From Desulfobacterales bacterium C00003106 (GTDB lineage Bacteria; Desulfobacterota; Desulfobacteria; Desulfobacterales; C00003106): a stretch of 13,771 nucleotides of DNA. The notes under the pieces are model-generated. The model did no database searches. It was given only the letters and a program-made list of their open reading frames with translations, and was not told the DNA's origin. Of the stretch, positions 6,713-13,316 are shown one piece after another. The DNA lies in the NCBI GenBank assembly GCA_001751015.1, contig MAXM01000175.1, positions 1 through 13,771 on the forward strand, written 5' to 3'. Position 1 is the stretch's first letter. Every line of letters starts with the position of its first letter. The position numbers were made by a program, and so were the translations under genes.

Positions 6713-7528
6713 CTAAGGAACCACCTGTTTGGATAACCACTCAACGAGCTCAACATCGGCCATGTCAGGTTCCTGCTTACCTTTTGCCACCTGCGCGAAC
6801 AGTTCCAGTGCAGAAACACGGGTCCGGACAAAACTCCCGAGCATTCCCCTTAGATGGCCATCCCTTTCATCGCAAATAATCAGGTTCGTATAGCCGTCCC
6901 CTTCGGGTTTCCCATACGTCTTGTATCCCTTCTTGACAAATCCTGATGTCACCTCCCGATATCCCGTGAGTTCAAACAGGAGTTCCAGCATCTCCAATAC
7001 TCCCTCGCCATCTTCACGCCTTAATGCATCGAGCGCTTCGTCCTGGATAGAGAAGATATCTTCGGGATGGAATTGCAGATTCAAGGCTGCGAGCCCCCGC
7101 TCGTGAAGCACATCCACAGTCGAAACTCCCCGCGTGAAGATTATGTCCTTGTCGCTCAGGATCTTTTTTATGTTGCGAAATTTCAGCATCTCATTGATCC
7201 ATGGATCCTTTCGCATTCCCACATCTTCGACGCTGGTTCCATGATAAAGCGGAAGCTCTCTGCCAAGCACCAGGATCTCCTGCGAACCGTCAGCTCCGAT
7301 TGCGATATACAACTCCAGACTACGCTCCATCTTCATTTCGAATTCCGTGTGCGCAACGAGCTTGCGCACGTCTTCCTTTAGCTTCTTGTTTCTTTCTCTG
7401 TCATATCCGTCCGCCGGGGTACTCAGTTCGGTTTTTAGTCCTCGAACTAGCCGATCCAGAAATATCTTGGTTTTCAAGGATTCCCTGAAATCCATAACCT
7501 TCTTGTCCTGTTGCAGCGAAGCTTCCAT
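6713..7528 (-). CDS. Conserved-looking protein of unknown function
   Basis: A 271-residue soluble protein, not recognised. It starts at ATG 7528 after a strong AAAGGAGG ribosome site and ends 14 bp before yraN. The N-terminal 75 residues are highly charged and helical-looking (DRERNKKLKEDVRKLVAHTEFEMKM). The middle has a beta-like stretch (LYIAIGADGSQEILVLGRELPLY) followed by DPWINEMLKFRNIKKILSDKDIIF. The C-terminal half holds LLFELTGYREVTSGFVKKGY and LIICDERDGHLRGMLGSFVRTRVSALELFAQV. It has one cysteine, no signal peptide and no membrane segment, so it should be cytoplasmic. Codon use and the strong ribosome site indicate a real gene. Its position as first gene of a run with yraN and rsmI hints at a link to nucleic-acid or ribosome housekeeping, which is only inference. 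Confidence 0.8.
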   Translation of the reverse strand: MEASLQQDKKVMDFRESLKTKIFLDRLVRGLKTELSTPADGYDRERNKKLKEDVRKLVAHTEFEMKMERSLELYIAIGADGSQEILVLGRELPLYHGTSVEDVGMRKDPWINEMLKFRNIKKILSDKDIIFTRGVSTVDVLHERGLAALNLQFHPEDIFSIQDEALDALRREDGEGVLEMLELLFELTGYREVTSGFVKKGYKTYGKPEGDGYTNLIICDERDGHLRGMLGSFVRTRVSALELFAQVAKGKQEPDMADVELVEWLSKQVVP

Positions 7529-7667
7529 ACTCGTTCCTCCTTTTTCGCCTCAGCGACACAAGGTGTTGCATAACATGGACAATAAAAACACAACATTTTG
7601 TATTATTCCCTTGCCAAACCCAAAAAATGTGCTACTTATTATTCTAAAATGGAGGGGGCGGAACAAA

Positions 7668-7889
7668 ATGACTTACCAATGCATAAAATGCAAAACGACA
7701 TGGGTCAATGGAGGAGAGTCGGATTTGTACAGTCATGGCCTTTGCAAGGATTGCGCAAGAATCCTGCTCATCCCCACAATACGCAGGAAACAGCTCAGAG
7801 AAGGCAACTTTGATTGTTTTGGCAAGGCATCGTCTTATTGTGACCAGAGGTTATGTAAATACAAATTAGTCTGCTTGAACAACTCCTGA
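7668..7889 (+). CDS. Small cysteine-rich (zinc-binding-like) protein
   Basis: A 73-residue protein from ATG 7668, which follows GGAGGGGG (7651-7658) at good spacing. Eight cysteines are arranged as CIKC (5, 8), CKDC (26, 29), then C50-x7-C58-x4-C63-x5-C69. The first four form a classic zinc-ribbon pattern. The last four (NFDCFGKASSYCDQ.LCKYKLVCL) could form a second metal site. The basic linker IPTIRRKQLREG between them could contact nucleic acid. No enzyme motif, signal peptide or membrane segment is seen. It is divergent from the 6713-7528 gene and is the only gene on its strand here. I do not know a named family. Its cysteine layout differs from the partial zinc-ribbon protein at the left edge. 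Confidence 0.75.
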   Translation: MTYQCIKCKTTWVNGGESDLYSHGLCKDCARILLIPTIRRKQLREGNFDCFGKASSYCDQRLCKYKLVCLNNS

Positions 7890-7996
7890 CCTTTCCAGCC
7901 TGTAGTCGCCCATCCGCGCGGAGCCGGAGGTGGTTCTTAATTTAACTATTAACAAAAGAATTTGGCCAGGATTTGAAACGCTCAATTTAGGTATTA

Positions 7997-8120
7997 TATA
8001 GACCTTCAGATAATTAATTGCACAAGGATAGAGGGGAAAATCCGAGTAAGGCGTACATAGGGTACGTTGTCGAGGATTTTGACCGATAACGCCGTGCAAT
8101 TATTTATGTGAAGGTCTATA
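7997..8120. mobile_element. 124-bp MITE-like element with 27-bp terminal inverted repeats
   Basis: The left arm 7997-8023 and right arm 8094-8120 are inverted repeats with 25 of 27 matches, beginning TATAGACCTTCA and ending AATTGCAC. Two further stems share nearly the same axis: AAAATCC (8037-8043) with GGATTTT (8074-8080), and CGTAC (8052-8056) with GTACG (8062-8066). The unit can therefore fold into one long hairpin. The outer ends are TATA on both sides, which would fit a TA-type target duplication as in Tc1/mariner-IS630 elements, although TATA is also self-complementary. It encodes nothing. End-like 13-mers recur at 6-18 and 4210-4222. The size, ends and lack of coding suggest a non-autonomous mobile element. 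Confidence 0.7.
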
Positions 8121-8124
8121 GCAG

Positions 8125-8174
8125 AAAAGCCGGCTCATCATCCCGCTTCCACCCGGGTTCTGAGCGCGGCTTTT
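8125..8174 (-). terminator. Bidirectional hairpin terminator of the dsr operon
   Basis: AAAAGCCGGCTCA (8125-8137) pairs with TGAGCGCGGCTTTT (8161-8174) with one bulged base, around a 23-base loop that itself contains CCCGGG. On the minus strand the stem ends ...GGCTTTT, 38 bases after the dsrP stop, as expected for an intrinsic terminator with a short U-run. It is nearly symmetric, so it could also stop plus-strand transcripts from the small Cys-rich gene. Confidence 0.7.
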
Positions 8175-8211
8175 CACGTCACACACTTACTTTCTTATTA
8201 TAAACTTCCTA

Positions 8212-9369
8212 CTATGCTTCGTTTTCTTCTTTGACCCCCACAGCAACCTTGTAGAGCACAGTCAATATCAAGGCTCCGCTGGCATATATGCCCGCAGTAA
8301 TAATCAGCTCTGGTATTGTTGGAAAATACTCTGTGATATGTTCCAGCGGGTTCGGGATAAATCCACCAGCTACCAAACCAAGCCCTTTGTCAATCCACGT
8401 AGCAATGATGAGCAACACAAGCGTGATCGCAAGCACGGGCTCACACTTTCGCACGCTCGGAATAATCATCAGGCCAAGCGACGTCACGCCAAGCACAGCC
8501 GATGTCCACATAAATGGAACGAGCTTCCCATACCCGTGCAGGCCGTGGAACAGGTATACAAACGTATGCTGATGTCCCGGAATATTGCTGTAAAAGGCCG
8601 TAAAAAGTTCGAGCAATACAAAGAAGACATTAAGAAACATTGCGTACGCAATGATCTTGGCCAGCGATTGAATCGCCTCTTTGCCCGCATCGAACTTGGT
8701 CAGCTTCCTGAGAATAAGCATAAGCAACACAAGGATTGCCGGACCTGAGCAAAAGGCCGAGGCCAGGAACCGGGCCGCCAGGATCGCGGTTAACCAGTAA
8801 TGCCGCCCGGGCAGACCTGCGTACAGAAATGCCGTGACCGTATGGATACTGACTGCCCATGGTATGGAGAGATATATTAAGGGTTTTACCCAATGGGGTG
8901 CGGCTATCCCCTTTCGCTCCGCCCCGAGCACGGTCCAACCGATTACGATGTTCAAAAAGAGATATCCGTTCAAAACGACCATATCCCAAAACAGAATTGA
9001 TCCGGGCGTGGGATACGCCAGCACGTTAAGACAGCGCTGCGGCTGGCCAAGGTCGACAATGATAAAAAGGAGACACATCGTCACTGCTGCAACAGCAACG
9101 AACTCCCCGAAAATCGTGATCTTGCCGAATTTCTTATAGTGATGCAGGTAGTACGGTATGACAAGCATGACAGCCGATGCCGCAACTCCGACAAGGTACG
9201 TAAACTGGGCGATGTAAAAGCCCCATGAAACGTCCCTGCTCATGCCTGTTATCCCCAGGCCCTCTTTAAGTTGAAACAGATAGGTAATAAACCCCGCCCC
9301 TATAGCACTGAGCAGAAGGAGTACCCATATCCAGTATCCCGCTCTTCCAGTTATCGCCTTCTCAAGCAT
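8212..9369 (-). CDS. dsrP: DsrP, NrfD-family quinone-interacting membrane subunit
   Basis: Integral membrane subunit of the DsrMKJOP complex. NrfD/PsrC-family proteins carry no cofactor and exchange electrons between menaquinone and a periplasmic Fe-S partner, here DsrO. The product is 385 residues with about ten hydrophobic segments. It begins MLEKAITGRAGYWIWVLLLL and has the family-typical GMSRDVSWGFYIAQFTYLVGVAASAVML, DLGQPQRCLNVLAYPTPGSILFWDMVVLNGYL and SIPWAVSIHTVTAFLYAGLPGRHYW. ATG 9369 follows GAGGTGGC, which overlaps the dsrO stop (9379-9381), so translation is coupled. It is the last gene of the operon, with a hairpin terminator 38 bases beyond. Confidence 0.96.
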   Translation of the reverse strand: MLEKAITGRAGYWIWVLLLLSAIGAGFITYLFQLKEGLGITGMSRDVSWGFYIAQFTYLVGVAASAVMLVIPYYLHHYKKFGKITIFGEFVAVAAVTMCLLFIIVDLGQPQRCLNVLAYPTPGSILFWDMVVLNGYLFLNIVIGWTVLGAERKGIAAPHWVKPLIYLSIPWAVSIHTVTAFLYAGLPGRHYWLTAILAARFLASAFCSGPAILVLLMLILRKLTKFDAGKEAIQSLAKIIAYAMFLNVFFVLLELFTAFYSNIPGHQHTFVYLFHGLHGYGKLVPFMWTSAVLGVTSLGLMIIPSVRKCEPVLAITLVLLIIATWIDKGLGLVAGGFIPNPLEHITEYFPTIPELIITAGIYASGALILTVLYKVAVGVKEENEA

Positions 9370-9378
9370 ACAGCCACC

Positions 9379-10155
9379 TCATATTATGTAATAGACCATC
9401 GGGTTTGTGCCAAGCTCCGCCTTCCGTCTGACAGTATGATTCGTGCTCAGTACCTTTCTAACCTCTGACTCAGGGTCATCAAGGTCGCCAAAAAACAGGC
9501 ACTCCTTGTCCTTGCATACCTCCACACAGGCAGGCATAACGCCTTTGGCAAGCCTTTCTGCACAGAAATTACACTTTTCCACAACACCCTTCATACGTGT
9601 GGGAAATTCATCATTGGTCTCCCCGATGTACGGACGTGGATCTTTCCAGTTGAAGCTCCGCGCGCCAAATGGACATGCCGCCATACAGAACCTGCACCCG
9701 ATACACCGGTGCATATCCATAAGCACAATTCCGTCTTCCCGCTTAAAGGTCGCCTTTGTAGGACATACCCTTACGCATGCCGGATCGTCGCAGTGGTTGC
9801 ACAGAACCATAAAGGGTCTGGTCATTACATCAGGGTCACTGTATTCATGTTCGTGGCCGGGGAATGCGTGCTCAAACGTCTCGCTCCAGATCCATTTTAT
9901 CTCGTGCTTCGGATTCTCGATCTCAGGAACGTTATGTTCAGCGTGACAGACCTTTCTGCACTCCTCAGCAAGCTCTTGGGTAAATTTCCTTGTGTCGACC
10001 ACCATGGCCCATCGTTTGGCCTGCAGCGCGCCTTCTCTCGCCACATATTTCACAGGCTCGTCGGCCCCTGCAACCGCATCAATAACCGGCTTGACTCCAA
10101 GCCCCAACGCAGCGGCCCCTGCTATCTTCAAGAATTTTCTTCTGCCGTTTTCCAT
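9379..10155 (-). CDS. dsrO: DsrO, periplasmic Tat-exported iron-sulfur subunit
   Basis: Periplasmic ferredoxin-like subunit that passes electrons between DsrJ and DsrP. From ATG 10155 it is 258 residues with a twin-arginine signal (RRKFLKIAGAAALGLG, residues 5-20), so it is exported folded. Cysteine motifs: CNHCDDPACVRVC (119-131), CIGCRFCMAAC (151-161) and CNFC...CVEVC (195-214), enough for three [4Fe-4S] clusters. The first canonical motif is reduced to CRKVC (66-70): the two leading cysteine positions are occupied by Gln60 and Ala63. The start was chosen for the Tat motif and because it shares one base with the dsrJ stop (TGATG); the frame extends to 10224 but overlaps dsrJ. Confidence 0.96.
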   Translation of the reverse strand: MENGRRKFLKIAGAAALGLGVKPVIDAVAGADEPVKYVAREGALQAKRWAMVVDTRKFTQELAEECRKVCHAEHNVPEIENPKHEIKWIWSETFEHAFPGHEHEYSDPDVMTRPFMVLCNHCDDPACVRVCPTKATFKREDGIVLMDMHRCIGCRFCMAACPFGARSFNWKDPRPYIGETNDEFPTRMKGVVEKCNFCAERLAKGVMPACVEVCKDKECLFFGDLDDPESEVRKVLSTNHTVRRKAELGTNPMVYYII

Positions 10156-10553
10156 CACTTTTTCTCCTTCGGCTCGATATGACAATCCCAGCAGTACGGG
10201 TCCACCGCCACGTAATCGTGACATTTGTCGCAGAATTCAGCCTTATTTGAGTGGCACTTCATACACTCATTTTGAAGGCTCATCTCGTAGGTCTTCCCGC
10301 CGGTCGTTACCTCAACCCTCTTGCGCTCCCGAACGACCTCATCTCTCCAGTCATCCAGAACCTGCATGTGGGCCTCCCTCATATATTGCTTGTCCTCTAT
10401 GCACTTCTTCTCGGCCATTTCCTGAATGACCGGGGTATCGATCTTGACTTCCGGCGCGGCCGTGGCCTTTCCGGAATTATACCAGAACGGCAGCGTCATG
10501 AGCCAGACAAATATGACAAGCCCGGGGATGATCAGTTTTTTATCATACATCAT
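10155..10553 (-). CDS. dsrJ: DsrJ, periplasmic triheme cytochrome c
   Basis: Small membrane-anchored cytochrome of the DsrMKJOP complex, facing the periplasm. It has 132 residues: an uncleaved-looking N-terminal anchor (IIPGLVIFVWLMTLPFW, about 8-24) and three heme-binding motifs, CMKCH (97-101), CDKCH (108-112) and CWDCH (121-125). Cys51, in KKCIEDKQYM, fits the conserved non-motif cysteine proposed in DsrJ proteins as an unusual heme ligand, with methionines nearby. Its electron partner in the periplasm is not established. ATG 10553 overlaps the dsrK stop by four bases (ATGA) and is preceded by GAGGGTGAGG. A second ATG follows immediately at 10550. Confidence 0.97.
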   Translation of the reverse strand: MMYDKKLIIPGLVIFVWLMTLPFWYNSGKATAAPEVKIDTPVIQEMAEKKCIEDKQYMREAHMQVLDDWRDEVVRERKRVEVTTGGKTYEMSLQNECMKCHSNKAEFCDKCHDYVAVDPYCWDCHIEPKEKK

Positions 10554-12205
10554 TCCTCACCCTCCATTCCTTTTAGAGGTTCCATACGGAATCCTATTTT
10601 CCGGTCCTTGTTCTCTCCGTCTAATATCAGGGCGTTTGCCACCATCTCGTGAATGCCGGTCACCTCCACACCCGGGGCCCAATAGTCGCAGACAGTCACA
10701 AGGGTCGCCCTGTCAATCGCGCAAATACAGGCAAGCCGGTTCACACCGTACTTGTCCCGCACATACCTGACAGCATTGCCCCTGGGGAGTCCGCCTCTCA
10801 GCCTCATCTCCATCATCTCCTCTGTGCCGAGGCCTGCACCTCCGCCGCAGCAGAAGGTCTGCTCCCTGATGGTGTTTTCCGGCATCTCATGGAAGTTATT
10901 GCACACATTCTTGATTATGTATCTTGGTTCCTCGAGGATTCCCATCGCCCTTGACGGGTTGCACGAATCATGGAAGGTCACATTGATATGATCGTTCCTG
11001 CTCGGATCGAGTTCCAGCTTGTTATGCTTGATGAGATCTGCGGTAAATTCCGCAATATGCACCATCTTTGTGGATTTTGCGTTCTCGAACTTTGTGCCGG
11101 TAATAGGTGAAACCGGTTCTTCGAGGAAATCCGCAGGCCCGTTCATAGTGTCCATATACTGGTTAATCACCCTCCACATATGGCCGCACTCGCCGCCCAG
11201 TATCCATTTGCACCCCAGCCTCTTTGCCTCGGCGTACATCTTGGCGTTAAGCCTCTTGATCATTTCATGCGAGGTAAAAAGTCCGAAGTTGCCGCCTTCA
11301 GAGGCATACGTAGACCACGTGATATCCAGCCCCTTATCCTTGAGATAATGAAAGAGCGTCAGATACCCCATGAAGGTAAATATGCCGGGGTCGCCGAAGA
11401 TGTCGCCGGAAGGGGTGATAAAGAGTATCTCCGCGCCCTTCCTGTTAAAATCCGCTTCCATCTTGACACTCGTGACATCCTCTATCTCTTCTAGAAGAAA
11501 GTCGGTCATATCCTTGTAGGCGTGAGGGAGGATTCCCATGTGGTTGCCCGTCCTGAAGCAGTTGGCGACAGGTTCAATGGCCCAGTTGACGTGACAGCCG
11601 ACCTCCACGAGAAGTTCCCTGCCTATCATCGTAACTTCCGCGGTGTCAATCCCGTATGGGCAAAAGACCGAGCAACGCCTGCATTCAGTACACTGAAAGA
11701 GATAGTAGAACCATTCCTTGACTACATCTATCGTAAGCTCTCGCGCCCCTGCAATCTTGCCGAACCACTTGCCGCCGAAGGTGAAGTACTTCCTGTATAC
11801 CGACCTGACAAGCTCAGCCCGCAGCACAGGCATGTTCTTCGGATCTCCGCCGCCGATAAAGAAGTGGCACTTGTCGGCGCAAGCGCCGCATCTTACACAG
11901 ATATCCATGAAGAGCTTAAAGGAACGATACTTCTCAAGCCGCTCCGCCATCCCCTTAATGATTATCTCCTTCCAGTTTTCAGGAAGTTTCCAATCTTCGT
12001 CAGTCGGAGACCACTCCCTCGGGTTCGGCATATCAAGAATCTTGAGGTTTTTCGCCTTTGCAGGATAGATCCACGTACCCGGCCTGAAATCGACTGGCAG
12101 CGTATCCATCCATCCTATGTCAGGAGGGGTATAGTCCACCTGCAAGAGTTCATTGTGCTTGTAATACGCCATTTCATCTGGCTTGGGTTGTTTTTTAACT
12201 GCCAT
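10550..12205 (-). CDS. dsrK: DsrK, HdrD-like catalytic iron-sulfur subunit
   Basis: Cytoplasm-facing subunit of the DsrMKJOP complex, related to heterodisulfide reductase HdrD. It is thought to reduce the DsrC trisulfide formed during sulfite reduction, using electrons from DsrM. The 551-residue product has two ferredoxin motifs, CVRCGACADKC (103-113) and CTECRRCSVFCPYGID (172-182). It also has two CCG-type regions for the noncubane catalytic cluster: GGECGHMW with FHDSCNPSR, and TFCCGGGAGLG (C452, C453). ATG 12205 lies three bases after the dsrM stop and follows GGAG overlapping that stop. The 3' end overlaps dsrJ. All expected cysteine motifs look intact. Confidence 0.97.
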   Translation of the reverse strand: MAVKKQPKPDEMAYYKHNELLQVDYTPPDIGWMDTLPVDFRPGTWIYPAKAKNLKILDMPNPREWSPTDEDWKLPENWKEIIIKGMAERLEKYRSFKLFMDICVRCGACADKCHFFIGGGDPKNMPVLRAELVRSVYRKYFTFGGKWFGKIAGARELTIDVVKEWFYYLFQCTECRRCSVFCPYGIDTAEVTMIGRELLVEVGCHVNWAIEPVANCFRTGNHMGILPHAYKDMTDFLLEEIEDVTSVKMEADFNRKGAEILFITPSGDIFGDPGIFTFMGYLTLFHYLKDKGLDITWSTYASEGGNFGLFTSHEMIKRLNAKMYAEAKRLGCKWILGGECGHMWRVINQYMDTMNGPADFLEEPVSPITGTKFENAKSTKMVHIAEFTADLIKHNKLELDPSRNDHINVTFHDSCNPSRAMGILEEPRYIIKNVCNNFHEMPENTIREQTFCCGGGAGLGTEEMMEMRLRGGLPRGNAVRYVRDKYGVNRLACICAIDRATLVTVCDYWAPGVEVTGIHEMVANALILDGENKDRKIGFRMEPLKGMEGEE

Positions 12206-12208
12206 TCT

Positions 12209-13222
12209 CTACTCCTTTTCCACTGGAATTCCAGCCTCTTTCATTAGATCTCTGAATTCGTCCTCATACTCTTCATACGTATGAACCTTGACAGGATAAT
12301 TCCAGGGGTTGATATGTCGCTTCACCCGGTTGTTGTTGGCAAGGTTTCTCGTGGGGCTCAAAAAGACTCCCCCCGCGTGCATGAGCTTGCTGAACGGAAA
12401 ATAGGCAAGCAGAACGCTTACAAGCAGCAGATGTATGTAAAACATGATACCGATCCCGTCAGGCACGGTCGGATGAAGCGTGACCCAACCCATAGCCAAC
12501 TCCTTGACCCCTACCACGTCTATTCTCGTGATATACCGCATCAACATTCCACTCACAACAATTCCAAAGATCAGAAAGAGAGGGAAATAATCAGCAGGAA
12601 GTGAGATATAACGAAGTTGCGGGACAACGACCCTTCGGATGAAGAGATAGGTCACGGCCGCGAGGATAAGTCCATCGGTCATGTAGAGCGCAGGCACCCC
12701 GAACTGCATAAACCCGTCAAGGCTTTCAAGAAACTGCACCAGCCAGGGTATCGGCTCTGTGAAGAACCTGTAATGCCTCACCACAATCAGGAGGAACGAC
12801 CAATGAAACGCCAGCCCTGCAAGCCAGAGCCACTTGGCCGATCCATAGACCACCTTAGGCGGGTCTGCGCTGAAGGGCGTATAGTGTATTTCTGCTTTTG
12901 TGTTTCTGAAAAGGGAACGGAAACAGAAGATCTCGAGGAACATCCGTACGACTACTCCGGGCCAGCTCGACGGGTTATCGATCCTGCTTCGGTTCTTCAG
13001 CCATGGGAACGATTTGTGCTGCCCACAGGTTGAAGGGATACGAAATGGAACAGGCACTTGCGCCCACTTCACAATGCGATAGATGAATCCGAAGACGAAG
13101 GTAACGAATGCCGCATAAGGCACCAGCACTCCGAAAATGGCGTCCAAGCCTAGCGCAGCCCCCAGAGAAGCAAGTATAATGAGTCCTACTACGACTGCCA
13201 GGGCGGGAAACAAAACTCTCAT
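12209..13222 (-). CDS. dsrM: DsrM, NarI-like cytochrome b membrane subunit
   Basis: Di-heme cytochrome b-like membrane protein that oxidises menaquinol and feeds DsrK. The 337-residue product starts with two hydrophobic helices (MRVLFPALAVVVGLIILASL, then AIFGVLVPYAAFVTFVFGF). After a soluble loop it continues with a NarI-like bundle containing the candidate heme-ligand histidines in LAFHWSFLLIVVRHYRFF and YIHLLLVSVLLAYFPFSKLMHAGG. The conserved tail FLSPTRNLANNNR...HINPWN is present. ATG 13222 is preceded by GAGGTAAG at acceptable spacing. The 94-bp gap to the upstream regulator gene carries a REP-like hairpin. It is the first gene of the dsrMKJOP run. Confidence 0.96.
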   Translation of the reverse strand: MRVLFPALAVVVGLIILASLGAALGLDAIFGVLVPYAAFVTFVFGFIYRIVKWAQVPVPFRIPSTCGQHKSFPWLKNRSRIDNPSSWPGVVVRMFLEIFCFRSLFRNTKAEIHYTPFSADPPKVVYGSAKWLWLAGLAFHWSFLLIVVRHYRFFTEPIPWLVQFLESLDGFMQFGVPALYMTDGLILAAVTYLFIRRVVVPQLRYISLPADYFPLFLIFGIVVSGMLMRYITRIDVVGVKELAMGWVTLHPTVPDGIGIMFYIHLLLVSVLLAYFPFSKLMHAGGVFLSPTRNLANNNRVKRHINPWNYPVKVHTYEEYEDEFRDLMKEAGIPVEKE

Positions 13223-13274
13223 ATGCTCTTACCTCGCTTTCAATTAGACTGTTAATGTTGAACTTCTGTCCTTA

Positions 13275-13302
13275 GGAACGGAGACGAAATAACTTCCCCG
13301 TT
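13275..13302 (-). repeat. Solo REP-like hairpin in the dsrM leader
   Basis: Positions 13275-13297 match, with one difference in 23, the complement of 368-390, the right end of the 213-388 element. Including the next five bases, the minus strand reads AACGGGGA, a ten-base AGTTATTTCG loop, then TCTCCGTT (13302 to 13277). In RNA all eight pairs form, with one G-U, giving a stable hairpin in the transcript between the RsbRD-like gene and dsrM. Confidence 0.6.
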
Positions 13303-13316
13303 ATATATCATAGTCC

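Larger units (their letters stand above)
7890..8211. other. Intergenic region between the small Cys-rich gene and dsrP
   Basis: This 322-bp convergent gap has no credible coding frame. It contains the MITE-like element (7997-8120) and, four bases beyond it, the dsr terminator hairpin (8125-8174). The remainder, about 7890-7996, holds a GC-rich patch with CCGCGCGG and an AT-rich tail; I see no clean terminator for the upstream small gene. Confidence 0.6.

Noticed and set aside
7866..8099. Minus-strand 77-codon frame across the MITE-like element
   Set aside because: It reads through the inverted repeats and has an atypical composition with no motif; chance frame.
10156..10224. Longer DsrO start giving 23 extra residues
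   Set aside because: It overlaps dsrJ and would bury the twin-arginine signal; the TGATG junction supports ATG 10155.
8212..13222. The five-gene membrane complex as a new redox system
   Set aside because: Gene order, lengths and cofactor motifs match the known DsrMKJOP complex closely.
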